DNA of 64,000 bases, from NCBI GenBank assembly GCA_017399865.1, contig JAFQAT010000017.1:124001-188000 (forward strand). The letters run 5' to 3'. The position numbers were made by a program, and so were the translations under genes. Numbering within the stretch: the first letter of the stretch is position 1; each line of letters starts with the position of its first letter. The notes beneath the pieces were generated by a model. The model worked only from the letters and a program-made list of their open reading frames with translations. It was not told the origin of the DNA and did not search any database. Origin of the DNA: Bacteroidales bacterium. GTDB taxonomy: Bacteria > Bacteroidota > Bacteroidia > Bacteroidales > UBA932. Shown here in pieces: positions 25,222-33,837 of this stretch.

Positions 25222-27065
25222 ATAATAATATAAAAACTGATTTCGGCAAGATGCCGACCATCCTTCCTAAAGCATACTTGAAAGAGAGCATTGATGCTCT
25301 CTCAAAGGGAGGTCTTCCTAAGGGATTCTATACAGGCGTTAAAGGTCTTGATAACTTATGTCGCCTTGACAAGGGCAGACTTATCACCATTACAGGTGTC
25401 CCAAACTACGGAAAATCCGAGTTCGTGGACTTTCTGACGACAACCTTTAACAAGAAGTACGGAATGAAAACTTTATACTTCTCACCTGAAAATCAACCTG
25501 TTTCCTTTCATCTAGCAAAATTAATGGCAAAGTTCACAGGCAGAAAGTTCAGTCCTGAATCATACACCCCTGAGGAAATGAACGCAGCAGTTGACTATAT
25601 AGGAGACAATCTATTCTTCTTTAACTACGAGCGTATCACGAAACTTGAAGACATCCTTGCACTCAGTGAGAAACTGATTAAGGAAAAGGGAATTGACATA
25701 ATCGTTCTCGACGCTTATAACAAGATAGATTCTGATAAAAGCGTAGGCGAAATGGAAACAGAGTTTATCGGCAAGTTGCTTGATGTATTGTGTCGCTTTG
25801 CCATTAAGCATGATATTATGATAATGCTTGTTGCTCATCCCAAGAAAATGGATGGTAGTAAGAATCTAACATATCCGATACCATCTGCCTATGACATCAA
25901 CGGTTCGGCACACTTCTTTAACAAGAGTGATTTTATCTTAACGGTTCACAGGGACATACCTAAAGACGAGGTACTAATCAGGGTGTCAAAGGTGAAGTTC
26001 TCCCACTATGGCAAACAGGGTGATTGCAGACTGAAGTATGATGTCGAGTCAGGAAACTACTATGATTCCACATTTGACCCACTGGCATTCTTGGATGGAG
26101 ACAGCAACGAAGGCGGATATGTACATACCCCATTTCAGTTTCCAAGCATGTCAGTTAAGCGAAATCCGCTTGATGTTGAGGTGTCTTGCTATAAGGGTGC
26201 TTCCGACAATATCGGGACTCCCATTAAGTTAAAGGACTTTCTGCTTACTGACAGATTCAAGAGCATTGCAGGGGAAATCAGGCAGAAAGCAACCCCTGAG
26301 GAGAGACACGAGTATAAAAAGGTAAAGGTACACGACATACCTGCCATTACAATCTCAGGTCTGTTCAATACAAGGGATAGCAAAGGACTTGTTTCGCCTT
26401 CAGGTCTCATGTGCATAGACATAGACCATAAGGACAATGCACCTGAGACTATGGCAAAGGTACCTAGCATCCTTAAGAGTCTCCCTTACGTATGCTATGC
26501 GTCAAAGTCAATTTCAGGAGACGGGTACTTCGGCATCATACCGATTGAAAACCCTTCGCATTTCAGACAGCACTACAATGCGTTGGAGGAGGAAATGAAG
26601 TCTTATGGCATAATCATAGACAAGAGTTGCAAGGACATCACAAGGTTGAGGTTCGCCACATACGATGACGAGTATTACTACAACCCTTCTGCAAGTTCAT
26701 TCTATTTAGAGGTTGACGCAACTCAACCTCTTGATAGAAAGCAGAGTAGGCAATTTGTTTCGTCAAGCACGCATTCGGACGAGGACAGGGTGAAAGGCGA
26801 GATTGAGTTTCTTAAGAATAACAGCATTTCGCTTCCTGACGATTACGATACATGGTTTAAACTTGCCATGTCGTTAAGTTCACTTGGTGAAAAGGGTCGT
26901 AAGTTCTTCCACGAGTTGTCTAGTCTGTCAAGCAAGTACGATAAGTACGAGTGCGACAATCAGTATGACGAGGTGATAAACCATTACTCAGGTGATAACG
27001 AAGTTTCACTTGGTACATTCTTCCACATTGTTAATAACGCTAAAAATAATCAATTAACATCTTAA
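25215..27065 (+). CDS. helicase-primase fusion (DnaB-like RecA domain + BT4734-like primase)
   Basis: 616 residues. N-terminal DnaB/TWINKLE-type RecA domain (~20-290): Walker A GVPNYGKS (61-68), Walker B DIIVLD (161-166), then VAHPKK. C-terminal archaeo-eukaryotic-primase-like BT4734/VirE-N region (~360-500) with CIDIDHKD (Asp402, Asp404), SGDGYFGI and CKDITRLRF, followed by a PriCT-2-like helical domain (~520-610). Helicase precedes primase, the reverse of TWINKLE/T7 gp4. It should unwind DNA and prime synthesis during autonomous replication of the excised element. It is 2 bp before the annealing protein. Confidence 0.85.
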   Translation: MLNNNIKTDFGKMPTILPKAYLKESIDALSKGGLPKGFYTGVKGLDNLCRLDKGRLITITGVPNYGKSEFVDFLTTTFNKKYGMKTLYFSPENQPVSFHLAKLMAKFTGRKFSPESYTPEEMNAAVDYIGDNLFFFNYERITKLEDILALSEKLIKEKGIDIIVLDAYNKIDSDKSVGEMETEFIGKLLDVLCRFAIKHDIMIMLVAHPKKMDGSKNLTYPIPSAYDINGSAHFFNKSDFILTVHRDIPKDEVLIRVSKVKFSHYGKQGDCRLKYDVESGNYYDSTFDPLAFLDGDSNEGGYVHTPFQFPSMSVKRNPLDVEVSCYKGASDNIGTPIKLKDFLLTDRFKSIAGEIRQKATPEERHEYKKVKVHDIPAITISGLFNTRDSKGLVSPSGLMCIDIDHKDNAPETMAKVPSILKSLPYVCYASKSISGDGYFGIIPIENPSHFRQHYNALEEEMKSYGIIIDKSCKDITRLRFATYDDEYYYNPSASSFYLEVDATQPLDRKQSRQFVSSSTHSDEDRVKGEIEFLKNNSISLPDDYDTWFKLAMSLSSLGEKGRKFFHELSSLSSKYDKYECDNQYDEVINHYSGDNEVSLGTFFHIVNNAKNNQLTS

Positions 27066-27067
27066 TT

Positions 27068-27814
27068 ATGAATAACATAACATTTAGAACCCTGCGTGCA
27101 GATGAAATCGAGGTTCGCCCATCGCACGTCAAAGAGGGAAAGGCGAATATGCTTCTTTATATTGACTCTAGAGCAGTAGTTTCATTGCTCAACGAGACAG
27201 TAGGTAATATGAATTGGCAGTCTGAGTTCTATGGTGTCAATGGCCAGACTATAGGTAGGATTGGCATTTATGACGAGGACAGGAATATGTGGGTATGGAA
27301 ATCAGACACAGGTTCTGAGAGCAACATCGAAGCGGAGAAGGGTCTGATAAGCGACATTTACAAGCGTGTAATGTCGAGATGGGGAGTTTGCGAGTTGTAT
27401 AGCGCTCCTAAAATCTCTGTTTCTGATGATGGATTCGGAAACTCAGGATACAAGGTCGTTGAGATACTTTACAACGACCATCGGGAGATTACCCATTTAG
27501 TCATTGCAAATCGCTTTGGCAAAGAGGTATTCAGATGGGATTCTGACAAGCAGTTGCAAACTCAGGCATCCACTACGACAGTGCCTGCATCCAAAGCAAC
27601 TGTTCAGAAGTCCACTACAGGTGATAACCGTAATGAGGTCATCCAGTCCATTAAGGACAATGCGAATAAGGTGTATCGCTTAGAGGGAACTAATCAGGAG
27701 GAGTTGAAGAAGTTCGTAAACTTCTATGTCGCTATGATTGAGGAGAAAGGGTGGAAAGGAACATTCAACTTCGACACTCTCTTTAAACGTTGGATGGATA
27801 GGGTAAAGAGTTAA
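27068..27814 (+). CDS. Rad52-like single-strand annealing protein
   Basis: 248 residues. The N-terminal half has the Rad52/Sak-like pattern: LLYIDSRAVVSLLNETVGNMNWQ, a VWVWKSDTGSESN turn, and KGLISDIYKRVMSRWGV, the conserved K-G-x-x-S-D-x-x-K-R-x-x-x-x-W-G motif. The C-terminal half has a low-complexity Thr/Ser linker and a helical end. Such proteins anneal complementary single strands in phage and element recombination. It is the last gene of the replication operon, closed by the terminator at 27831. Confidence 0.82.
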   Translation: MNNITFRTLRADEIEVRPSHVKEGKANMLLYIDSRAVVSLLNETVGNMNWQSEFYGVNGQTIGRIGIYDEDRNMWVWKSDTGSESNIEAEKGLISDIYKRVMSRWGVCELYSAPKISVSDDGFGNSGYKVVEILYNDHREITHLVIANRFGKEVFRWDSDKQLQTQASTTTVPASKATVQKSTTGDNRNEVIQSIKDNANKVYRLEGTNQEELKKFVNFYVAMIEEKGWKGTFNFDTLFKRWMDRVKS

Positions 27815-27830
27815 TGATTGCTCTTTTAAA

Positions 27831-27868
27831 GTCTTCAAGGAGAACACCTTGGAGACTTTGTTTTTTTG
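27831..27868 (+). terminator. terminator of the replication operon
   Basis: A 10-bp stem (GTCTTCAAGG with CCTTGGAGAC) with a 6-nt loop, then a T-rich tail. The remaining ~100 bp to attR contain no gene. Confidence 0.75.
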
Positions 27869-27965
27869 TGCTTACAGCTTGCATGTTTTGCTTAAAAGCT
27901 CTAATTTAGCGCCACGAGTTCTGAGACATACTTGATAAAGGATTGATATATAATTGCTTGTTTGG

Positions 27966-27994
27966 CGCGAGTTCGAGTCTCGTTTTCCGCTCCA
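27966..27994 (+). repeat. attR: 29-bp copy of the tRNA-Gly 3' end
   Basis: Exact duplicate of 14511-14539. It lacks the 5' half of the tRNA, so it is a truncated copy left by integration. Confidence 0.92.
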
Positions 27995-28056
27995 GAAAAA
28001 GTCAGCAGAAATGCTGACTTAAATTATGAATAACCAGACGTGGTACAATTATATTC

Positions 28057-28087
28057 AGGTCGTCCTTTACACAGGTCGGCTTTTTCT
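28057..28087 (+). terminator. diverged copy of the tRNA-Gly terminator past attR
   Basis: A hairpin with a long T-run corresponds to 14604-14633 with several compensating differences. It was probably the original terminator of tRNA-Gly before integration. Confidence 0.55.
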
Positions 28088-28142
28088 TTTATATGATATC
28101 AGCCTGCTTTTTCATTTGATCCCAAAATACCATGAAATGGGT

Positions 28143-28174
28143 ATTGCCATCCTTCCGATATGGAGTTAATTTTG
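28143..28174 (+). promoter_or_regulatory. promoter of the TonB-receptor operon
   Basis: ATTG (28143-28146), 20 bp, then TAATTTTG (28167-28174). Because the -7 box lies after the first in-frame ATG (28160), translation must begin further down. Confidence 0.6.
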
Positions 28175-28222
28175 CATTTCCAAAATAACGGATGTAAAAG
28201 GAAATCATTATCTTTGCTTATT

Positions 28223-31057
28223 GTGTTGAAGAGACTTTTCATATCGTTGCTGCTGTCTGCCGTGTGTCTGGCAGAGGTTCTTGCTGCGGACGACCGTAAG
28301 AATGTCTCGTTGTCGGGTACGGTGACGGAATACGGAACGGACGTTCCTGTAATCGGTGCGGCCGTTCAGCTAGGCGACGATTATCTCTGGACGACGGTCG
28401 ATGCTGAGGGAAGATTCTCTTTTGAGAAGGTCCAGCCTGGAAAATATGTGCTCGAAATATCATGCCTTGGATATGTGGCCGCTGCCTTCGAGGTGGACCT
28501 CACCAAGGATGTAGAGGACCTTAAGGTCTCCATGCATGAAAGTTCGCTGGCCCTTGACGAAGTGGTGGTGACCGCCCAGAAGGCGAAGGACGGCCTGAGC
28601 ACATCCCACAACCTTGGTCGTGACGCCCTGAACCACCTCCAGCTTTCGAACATGACGGATGTAGCCTCCCTTCTTCCGGGAGGAAAGACCGTCAATCCTG
28701 ACCTTACCTCTGAGAATACGTTTTCTTTGAGGGAAGGCGGTTCGACTCTCGGCAATTCCGCTTTCGGAACCGCTGTCGTGGTCGACGGGGTCCGCTTGGG
28801 GAACAATGCCTCGTTCGGCGGGATGCAGGGAGTGGATACGCGCAGCGTGGCAGTGGACAATATTGAATCAATAGAAGTCATCACCGGAGTGCCTTCTGCG
28901 GAATACGGCGACCTTAACAGCGGAATGGTAAAGATTAATACCCGCAAGGGCCGCACGCCGGTCAATGTGTCATTCTCCGTAAATCCGCGTACATATCAGA
29001 CGTCGGTTTCAAAAGGCATTGACCTTCAGGATGATAATGGAGTACTGAACGTGAGTGCCGAGTGGGCCAGGGCGGTGAAGAAACTCATTTCGCCATATGA
29101 ATCCTATACAAGAAGCGGCATAACCCTCAGTTACAGCAATACCTTCGCAAAAGTTCTGCGCTTCGAAGCCGGACTGGCAGGAAATCTGGGAGGAATGGAT
29201 TCGAAGGACGATCCTGATGCGTTCACAGGTGAATATCAGAAGGTCCGTGACAATGTCTTCCGTGGAAACACCTCCCTTACATGGCTTCTGAACAGGTCCT
29301 GGATCACCAATCTCAAGCTGGATGCTTCAGTGAATTTCCACGACAACCTTGATACCTGGCATAAGTTCGAATCATATGGTTCGCAGCAGCCTGCCGTCCA
29401 CGCACAGCAGGAAGGATATTTCCTTGCCGACCGCCTGCCTCTGACATTCTTCTCGGACCAGGTGACGGACTCCAAGGAACTGGATTTCGCGGCATCTCTG
29501 AAATATAACTGGCACAAGAGATGGGACGATGTAAAAAGCTCGCTCAAAGCCGGAGTGCAGTGGAAGGCGAGCGGCAACGTCGGACAGGGAGAATACTACA
29601 AGGATCCGTCCTTGGCAGCAAACGGATACAGGCCGCGACCATACACGGATTATCCGTTCATGCACAATCTTTCGGCATATGTTGAGGAGCATCTTACCCT
29701 GCCGGTAGCGCAGACCAGGCTCGAGGTGACGGCAGGTCTCCGAATGGAGAATGTGTTCATAGCTAATTCGTTATATGACAACAAGACGACCTTTTCGCCG
29801 AGATTCAACGCCAAGTGGCAGCTCGCGGAAGGCTTCTCGATAAGGGGAGGATGGGGAGTCACCGAGAAACTCCCGTCATACTATATCCTTTATCCGAAGC
29901 AGGAATACAGGGACATACAGTCCTTCGGATTCTCATATGAAGGCGGATCAAGCTACGTCTATTATACCCAGCCATATACGGTAAGATATAATCCTGCCTT
30001 GAAATGGCAGAGGAACAGCAATTCCGAGTTCGGATTTGACGCCGAGTTCCTTGGAACCAAGGTATCTCTCGTAGGATTCTACAACATCACGAAGAATCCT
30101 TACAATTTCCTTGACGTCTATGATCCTTTCTCATACGACATCCTGCAGCGTCCGGAAGGCTTCGATATGCCTTCGGATCCTCAGATAAAGGTCGACAGTC
30201 AGACAGGCATGGTGTATCTGCGTGGCGGCGACGGCGACTACTGGACTCCGATGGACGTAAAGGTTACCGACCGTTCGTTCGCAAGGTCTAGCCAGCAGAA
30301 CAATGGTGCGGACATCCGCAGGGCAGGAGCCGAGCTTGTCGTCGAATTCCCTGAAATCGCGCCTTTGCGCACGAAATTCAGGCTGGATGCATCATATACA
30401 TATACCGATTATATAAACGACCAGCTCTCATACCACTACCAGACAGGCTGGTCGCATACCTCACTTCCGGACAGGTCATATCAGTATGTGGGAATATATG
30501 CAAACGGCGGAAACTCGAATTCCGTCATCAACGGAAAGATAACCCACAATCTGGATGCCAACGTGACTGCCATAACGCACATCCCGCAGGTGCGTCTGAT
30601 CATCACCTGCCGTCTCGAGATGTCTCTCCTGCGCAGGAACAGGAACATCTCGCGTTATGAAGGAAAGGACTATGCGTTCACTGTCGACCAGAACGGCAAG
30701 ACTCCGACCGGAGGCAACATAAGCGACGGTAATTCTTATACTGCGGTCTATCCTGTGGCATATATGGACCTTGACGGAAACGTCCATCCGTTCACGGATG
30801 CCCAGGCCGCAGACCCTGCCTTCGCCAGCCTCATACTGAAGTCGGCAAATGCCTATACATTCGCCCAGGACGGCTATGGACCATATATGTCCGCCAACCT
30901 GAGCATAACAAAGGAGATCGGAGACCATGTGTCCCTTTCCTTCTTTGCCAACAATTTTACGAATTCAAGGCCATATGTCAGGTCCATCGCCACCGGAGTC
31001 GGAGCCATCTTCACGCCGGCGTTCTACTATGGCCTGACCTGTCGCCTGAAATTCTGA
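28223..31057 (+). CDS. TonB-dependent receptor with carboxypeptidase-like N-terminal domain
   Basis: About 945 residues from a GTG at 28223 (or TTG at 28226), giving MLKRLFISLLLSAVCLAEVLA as signal peptide; the upstream ATG at 28160 precedes the apparent promoter. A CarboxypepD_reg-like beta domain (~25-110 of the mature region) is followed by a linker EVVVTAQK, a plug domain (VVVDGVRLGNN...NIESIEVITGVPSAEYGDLNSG) and a 22-strand-type barrel ending in CRLKF with a C-terminal Phe. It imports an unidentified ligand across the outer membrane. No SusD partner follows; instead DUF4876, DUF6850 and a fimbrillin-like lipoprotein, a combination I know from other Bacteroidota but without a defined substrate. 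Confidence 0.9.
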   Translation: MLKRLFISLLLSAVCLAEVLAADDRKNVSLSGTVTEYGTDVPVIGAAVQLGDDYLWTTVDAEGRFSFEKVQPGKYVLEISCLGYVAAAFEVDLTKDVEDLKVSMHESSLALDEVVVTAQKAKDGLSTSHNLGRDALNHLQLSNMTDVASLLPGGKTVNPDLTSENTFSLREGGSTLGNSAFGTAVVVDGVRLGNNASFGGMQGVDTRSVAVDNIESIEVITGVPSAEYGDLNSGMVKINTRKGRTPVNVSFSVNPRTYQTSVSKGIDLQDDNGVLNVSAEWARAVKKLISPYESYTRSGITLSYSNTFAKVLRFEAGLAGNLGGMDSKDDPDAFTGEYQKVRDNVFRGNTSLTWLLNRSWITNLKLDASVNFHDNLDTWHKFESYGSQQPAVHAQQEGYFLADRLPLTFFSDQVTDSKELDFAASLKYNWHKRWDDVKSSLKAGVQWKASGNVGQGEYYKDPSLAANGYRPRPYTDYPFMHNLSAYVEEHLTLPVAQTRLEVTAGLRMENVFIANSLYDNKTTFSPRFNAKWQLAEGFSIRGGWGVTEKLPSYYILYPKQEYRDIQSFGFSYEGGSSYVYYTQPYTVRYNPALKWQRNSNSEFGFDAEFLGTKVSLVGFYNITKNPYNFLDVYDPFSYDILQRPEGFDMPSDPQIKVDSQTGMVYLRGGDGDYWTPMDVKVTDRSFARSSQQNNGADIRRAGAELVVEFPEIAPLRTKFRLDASYTYTDYINDQLSYHYQTGWSHTSLPDRSYQYVGIYANGGNSNSVINGKITHNLDANVTAITHIPQVRLIITCRLEMSLLRRNRNISRYEGKDYAFTVDQNGKTPTGGNISDGNSYTAVYPVAYMDLDGNVHPFTDAQAADPAFASLILKSANAYTFAQDGYGPYMSANLSITKEIGDHVSLSFFANNFTNSRPYVRSIATGVGAIFTPAFYYGLTCRLKF

Positions 31058-32283
31058 TGATAAGAATGAAGAAGTTAATATACATACTGACAGCGATCCT
31101 GACATCCGCCTGCATGGACATAAGCAATGCCGACCCTTATGCCGGCAGCCTTAATGTGCTCAAGGTGACTGCGGACTGGCCTTCGCAGGACTTCGTCCGC
31201 GAAGGGGCCTCTGTCCGCGTCGAAGACATGAACACAGGCAATGCATATCATGTGTTGACGGATGCTTCAGGCGAGGCGGTCTTCAGCCTGCCGAACGGCC
31301 TGTACCGTGTCACCATGAGCGGAAAAAGCGGGGAAGATATGTTCAATGCCGCTGCGGACAAGGTCGTTGTGTCCGGCCAGGACAGGACATTGACTTTGAG
31401 TCTCGCTGTGTCGAGGGCGGGTTCCATTGTCATCAAGGAACTATATTGCGGCGGCTGCAAGAAGCTTCCTCAGGAAGGCGACTATCAGTCAGACCAGTAC
31501 TTCATCCTGCATAACAACCATTTCGAGGTCCAGTATCTCGACGGCCTCTGTTTCGGAACCCTGTCGCCATATAATTCGACAGGTTCTAATCCGTGGGTTA
31601 CCGTTGATGCGGCGACCGGAACCGGCAAGCTTCCGGATTTCGTCCCTCTGATACAGGCGGTATGGCAGTTTCCTGGAGACGGTGATGATTTCCCTTTGCA
31701 GCCCGGAGAGGATGCCGTGGTATGCCTTCGCGGCGCCATAGACCACGCTGCCCAATATCCGTTGTCAGTGAACCTGAACAAGCCGGGATATTTCGTATGC
31801 TATAATCCGACTTACTTCCCGAATACAATGTATCATCCGGCTCCCGGAGAACTGATATCGGTCGACAGATACCTGGATGTCGTAATAAAGACAGGAAAAG
31901 CCAATGCATACACACTGTCGAATGCTTCTCCAGCACTGGTGATCTTCCGTGCCGAGGGAGTGTCCATCCATGATTATGTGCTGGCTGTCGATAATGTAAT
32001 TCCTGTTCCAGGCAGCACTGTCGACAATGTGGTCAAGATACCTTGCGAGTGGGTACTTGATGCCGTAGAAGTCTTTGATGCACGCTCCTCAAACAATCAG
32101 AAACGTCTGGTTCCGTCTCTTGACGCCGGATATGTGCTTCAGACGGATGTCTATCTTGGCAGAAGCCTGATGCGTCAGGTGGATGAGACAGCATCTGAGA
32201 TTTCCGGATATGAAATACTTGCAGATACGAACAACTCGCTGAACGATTTTTACGAAACACAAAAACAGTCGCTGCATGAATAG
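31057..32283 (+). CDS. DUF4876-type surface lipoprotein
   Basis: 408 residues from the ATG at 31057, overlapping the receptor stop; the internal ATG at 31066 (MKKLIYILTAILTSAC) gives the better signal peptide with a lipobox Cys16. A CarboxypepD_reg-like fold (VRVEDMNTGNAYHVLTDASGEAVFSLPNGLYRVTMSG) precedes the DUF4876 core with SIVIKELYCGGC and DQYFILHNNH. Function unknown; likely a surface partner of the receptor. The end overlaps the next start by 8 bp, indicating coupling. Confidence 0.8.
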   Translation: MIRMKKLIYILTAILTSACMDISNADPYAGSLNVLKVTADWPSQDFVREGASVRVEDMNTGNAYHVLTDASGEAVFSLPNGLYRVTMSGKSGEDMFNAAADKVVVSGQDRTLTLSLAVSRAGSIVIKELYCGGCKKLPQEGDYQSDQYFILHNNHFEVQYLDGLCFGTLSPYNSTGSNPWVTVDAATGTGKLPDFVPLIQAVWQFPGDGDDFPLQPGEDAVVCLRGAIDHAAQYPLSVNLNKPGYFVCYNPTYFPNTMYHPAPGELISVDRYLDVVIKTGKANAYTLSNASPALVIFRAEGVSIHDYVLAVDNVIPVPGSTVDNVVKIPCEWVLDAVEVFDARSSNNQKRLVPSLDAGYVLQTDVYLGRSLMRQVDETASEISGYEILADTNNSLNDFYETQKQSLHE

Positions 32284-33814
32284 GATGAGGATCATACTGC
32301 TTGTCAGCATGCTCGCATGCGGCTTTGCTGCTTCTGCCCAGCCTTATGAGAAGATGGTCAGGAACAGCCTGTGGAGCGTTTCCTATAATGTGACAGGCAT
32401 ACGTCAGGATACTGTTTCCGCTTCATACGCGGAACTGTATGCCGGCTATGAAGGAGGTGAATTCCGCGATACATGGCAGGCCGCAGAAGGATGGAATGCC
32501 GGTGCCCGTACTGCGAGCGTCAGACATATGGAAAGGATTTCCTTTGCCGGATCCTTCGCTTTCCGTCAGACGGAAGGTTATGATATGTGCGGCTCCATGT
32601 TCATACGTCCGGGCTCATATCCGGTGGATGTGCTGGAGTTTACTCCGGGACGGAAGACACTGCAGACTTATCAGTTCGACGGCGGGTTCTCCTATGATGT
32701 GGCTTCGAAATGGAGGATAGGCGCAATGATGGATTTCGAATCTGCTAATATCGCCAAAAGGAAGGACCTCCGCCATTCGAACTGGCTGCTCGACATGACC
32801 GTCGCTCCGGGATTCATGTACCATGACGGCGATTTAGCAGTCGGAGCATCCGCGATTTTCGAAAAAGTTTCGGAAAGGGTCGAGGCCGAGCAGGTCGGTA
32901 CATTGGAATCTTCATATCATGCATTCCTGGACAAGGGAATCATGTACGGAACTTATTCCGTATGGAGCGGAAGCGGGCTGCACCTTGATGAGGCCGGCGT
33001 GAACGGATTCCCTGTCAAAGAACTTTCATATGGAGCCTCCGCCCAGGTCCAGTATCGCGATTTCTTTGCAGATTTCAAGTATCTCCAGACATCAGGAACC
33101 ATAGGAGAAAAGGAATACATCTGGTTCAGATATCCCGGCAACGATATGGCTCTCAACATGAAGTACCGTATAGTCGGCAGATTCTCCGGAGACCATTATT
33201 TCCGTCTGTCAGCCGGCAGGAAGAAGCTGGTAATGGATGAGACCGTGCTTGAGAGGGTGTCTGAAAACGGAATCACGACAGTCATAAACCATGGAAAGAA
33301 CAGGATTCTGTCGAGAGTGGTATGGAACGTGTCGCCGCAGTATGAGTTTGTCCATGACGTCATGGAGTTCAGTGTCGGTACGGACGTCTCGGTTCAGCAG
33401 AGCATGGCCTCCCAGGTTTATCCTTTTGTCTTCAGCCAGTCTCTGACTGATATGTCTGTCCATATGGGACTGATCTTCCATTTCGGTCGGTTCGACTGGG
33501 GTGCGAAGGGCACCTGGGGACGAGGATGGGTGTCTGAGGATGAGATGGTCCTGAATCATGAAACAGGCATACAGACGAATCCATTCAGGCTGACTGACTG
33601 GTATGACAGGCAGATGGAATACAGGACTGCATCAAGATTCCGCTCGGAACTGATGGTGAGGTACAATTTTGACAAGGGAGTATATCTGAGACTTGATGGG
33701 TCTTCTTTGAATGGAAAAATACATCCGCGCTTGCTTCCTGGAGAGGGAAAACCAGTCAAGGATGCCGGTGGATACCGTCTTGAAGCTGTTCTTTCCCTGG
33801 GATTGGATTTTTAG
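32276..33814 (+). CDS. DUF6850-type outer-membrane beta-barrel protein
   Basis: 512 residues with a signal peptide (cleavage near FAASAQP, residue ~21). The protein is dominated by alternating amphipathic strands with many aromatic residues and ends in LSLGLDF with a terminal Phe, the usual mark of a BamA-inserted barrel. It matches the DUF6850 proteins that follow DUF4876 in Bacteroidota. It might form a second pore or a scaffold for the receptor complex; the role is not known. It overlaps DUF4876 by 8 bp and precedes the fimbrillin-like gene by 23 bp. Confidence 0.75.
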   Translation: MNRMRIILLVSMLACGFAASAQPYEKMVRNSLWSVSYNVTGIRQDTVSASYAELYAGYEGGEFRDTWQAAEGWNAGARTASVRHMERISFAGSFAFRQTEGYDMCGSMFIRPGSYPVDVLEFTPGRKTLQTYQFDGGFSYDVASKWRIGAMMDFESANIAKRKDLRHSNWLLDMTVAPGFMYHDGDLAVGASAIFEKVSERVEAEQVGTLESSYHAFLDKGIMYGTYSVWSGSGLHLDEAGVNGFPVKELSYGASAQVQYRDFFADFKYLQTSGTIGEKEYIWFRYPGNDMALNMKYRIVGRFSGDHYFRLSAGRKKLVMDETVLERVSENGITTVINHGKNRILSRVVWNVSPQYEFVHDVMEFSVGTDVSVQQSMASQVYPFVFSQSLTDMSVHMGLIFHFGRFDWGAKGTWGRGWVSEDEMVLNHETGIQTNPFRLTDWYDRQMEYRTASRFRSELMVRYNFDKGVYLRLDGSSLNGKIHPRLLPGEGKPVKDAGGYRLEAVLSLGLDF

Positions 33815-33837
33815 AAATAATTATAAAAACATATATT

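Larger units (their letters stand above)
14511..27994 (+). mobile_element. integrative genetic element in tRNA-Gly (~13.5 kb)
   Basis: It is bounded by a 29-bp direct repeat of the tRNA-Gly 3' end, with a tyrosine integrase as the first gene inside attL. Base composition is visibly more AT-rich than the flanks. Contents: integrase, small accessory genes, a second minimal recombinase, an exported-protein cargo operon, a large intergenic structured region, an HTH protein, a helicase-primase fusion and a Rad52-like annealing protein. I see no relaxase, coupling protein, type IV secretion, capsid, portal, terminase or lysis gene. It may be a satellite or helper-dependent element, or a decayed mobilisable unit. 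The limits given include both att copies. Confidence 0.9.
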
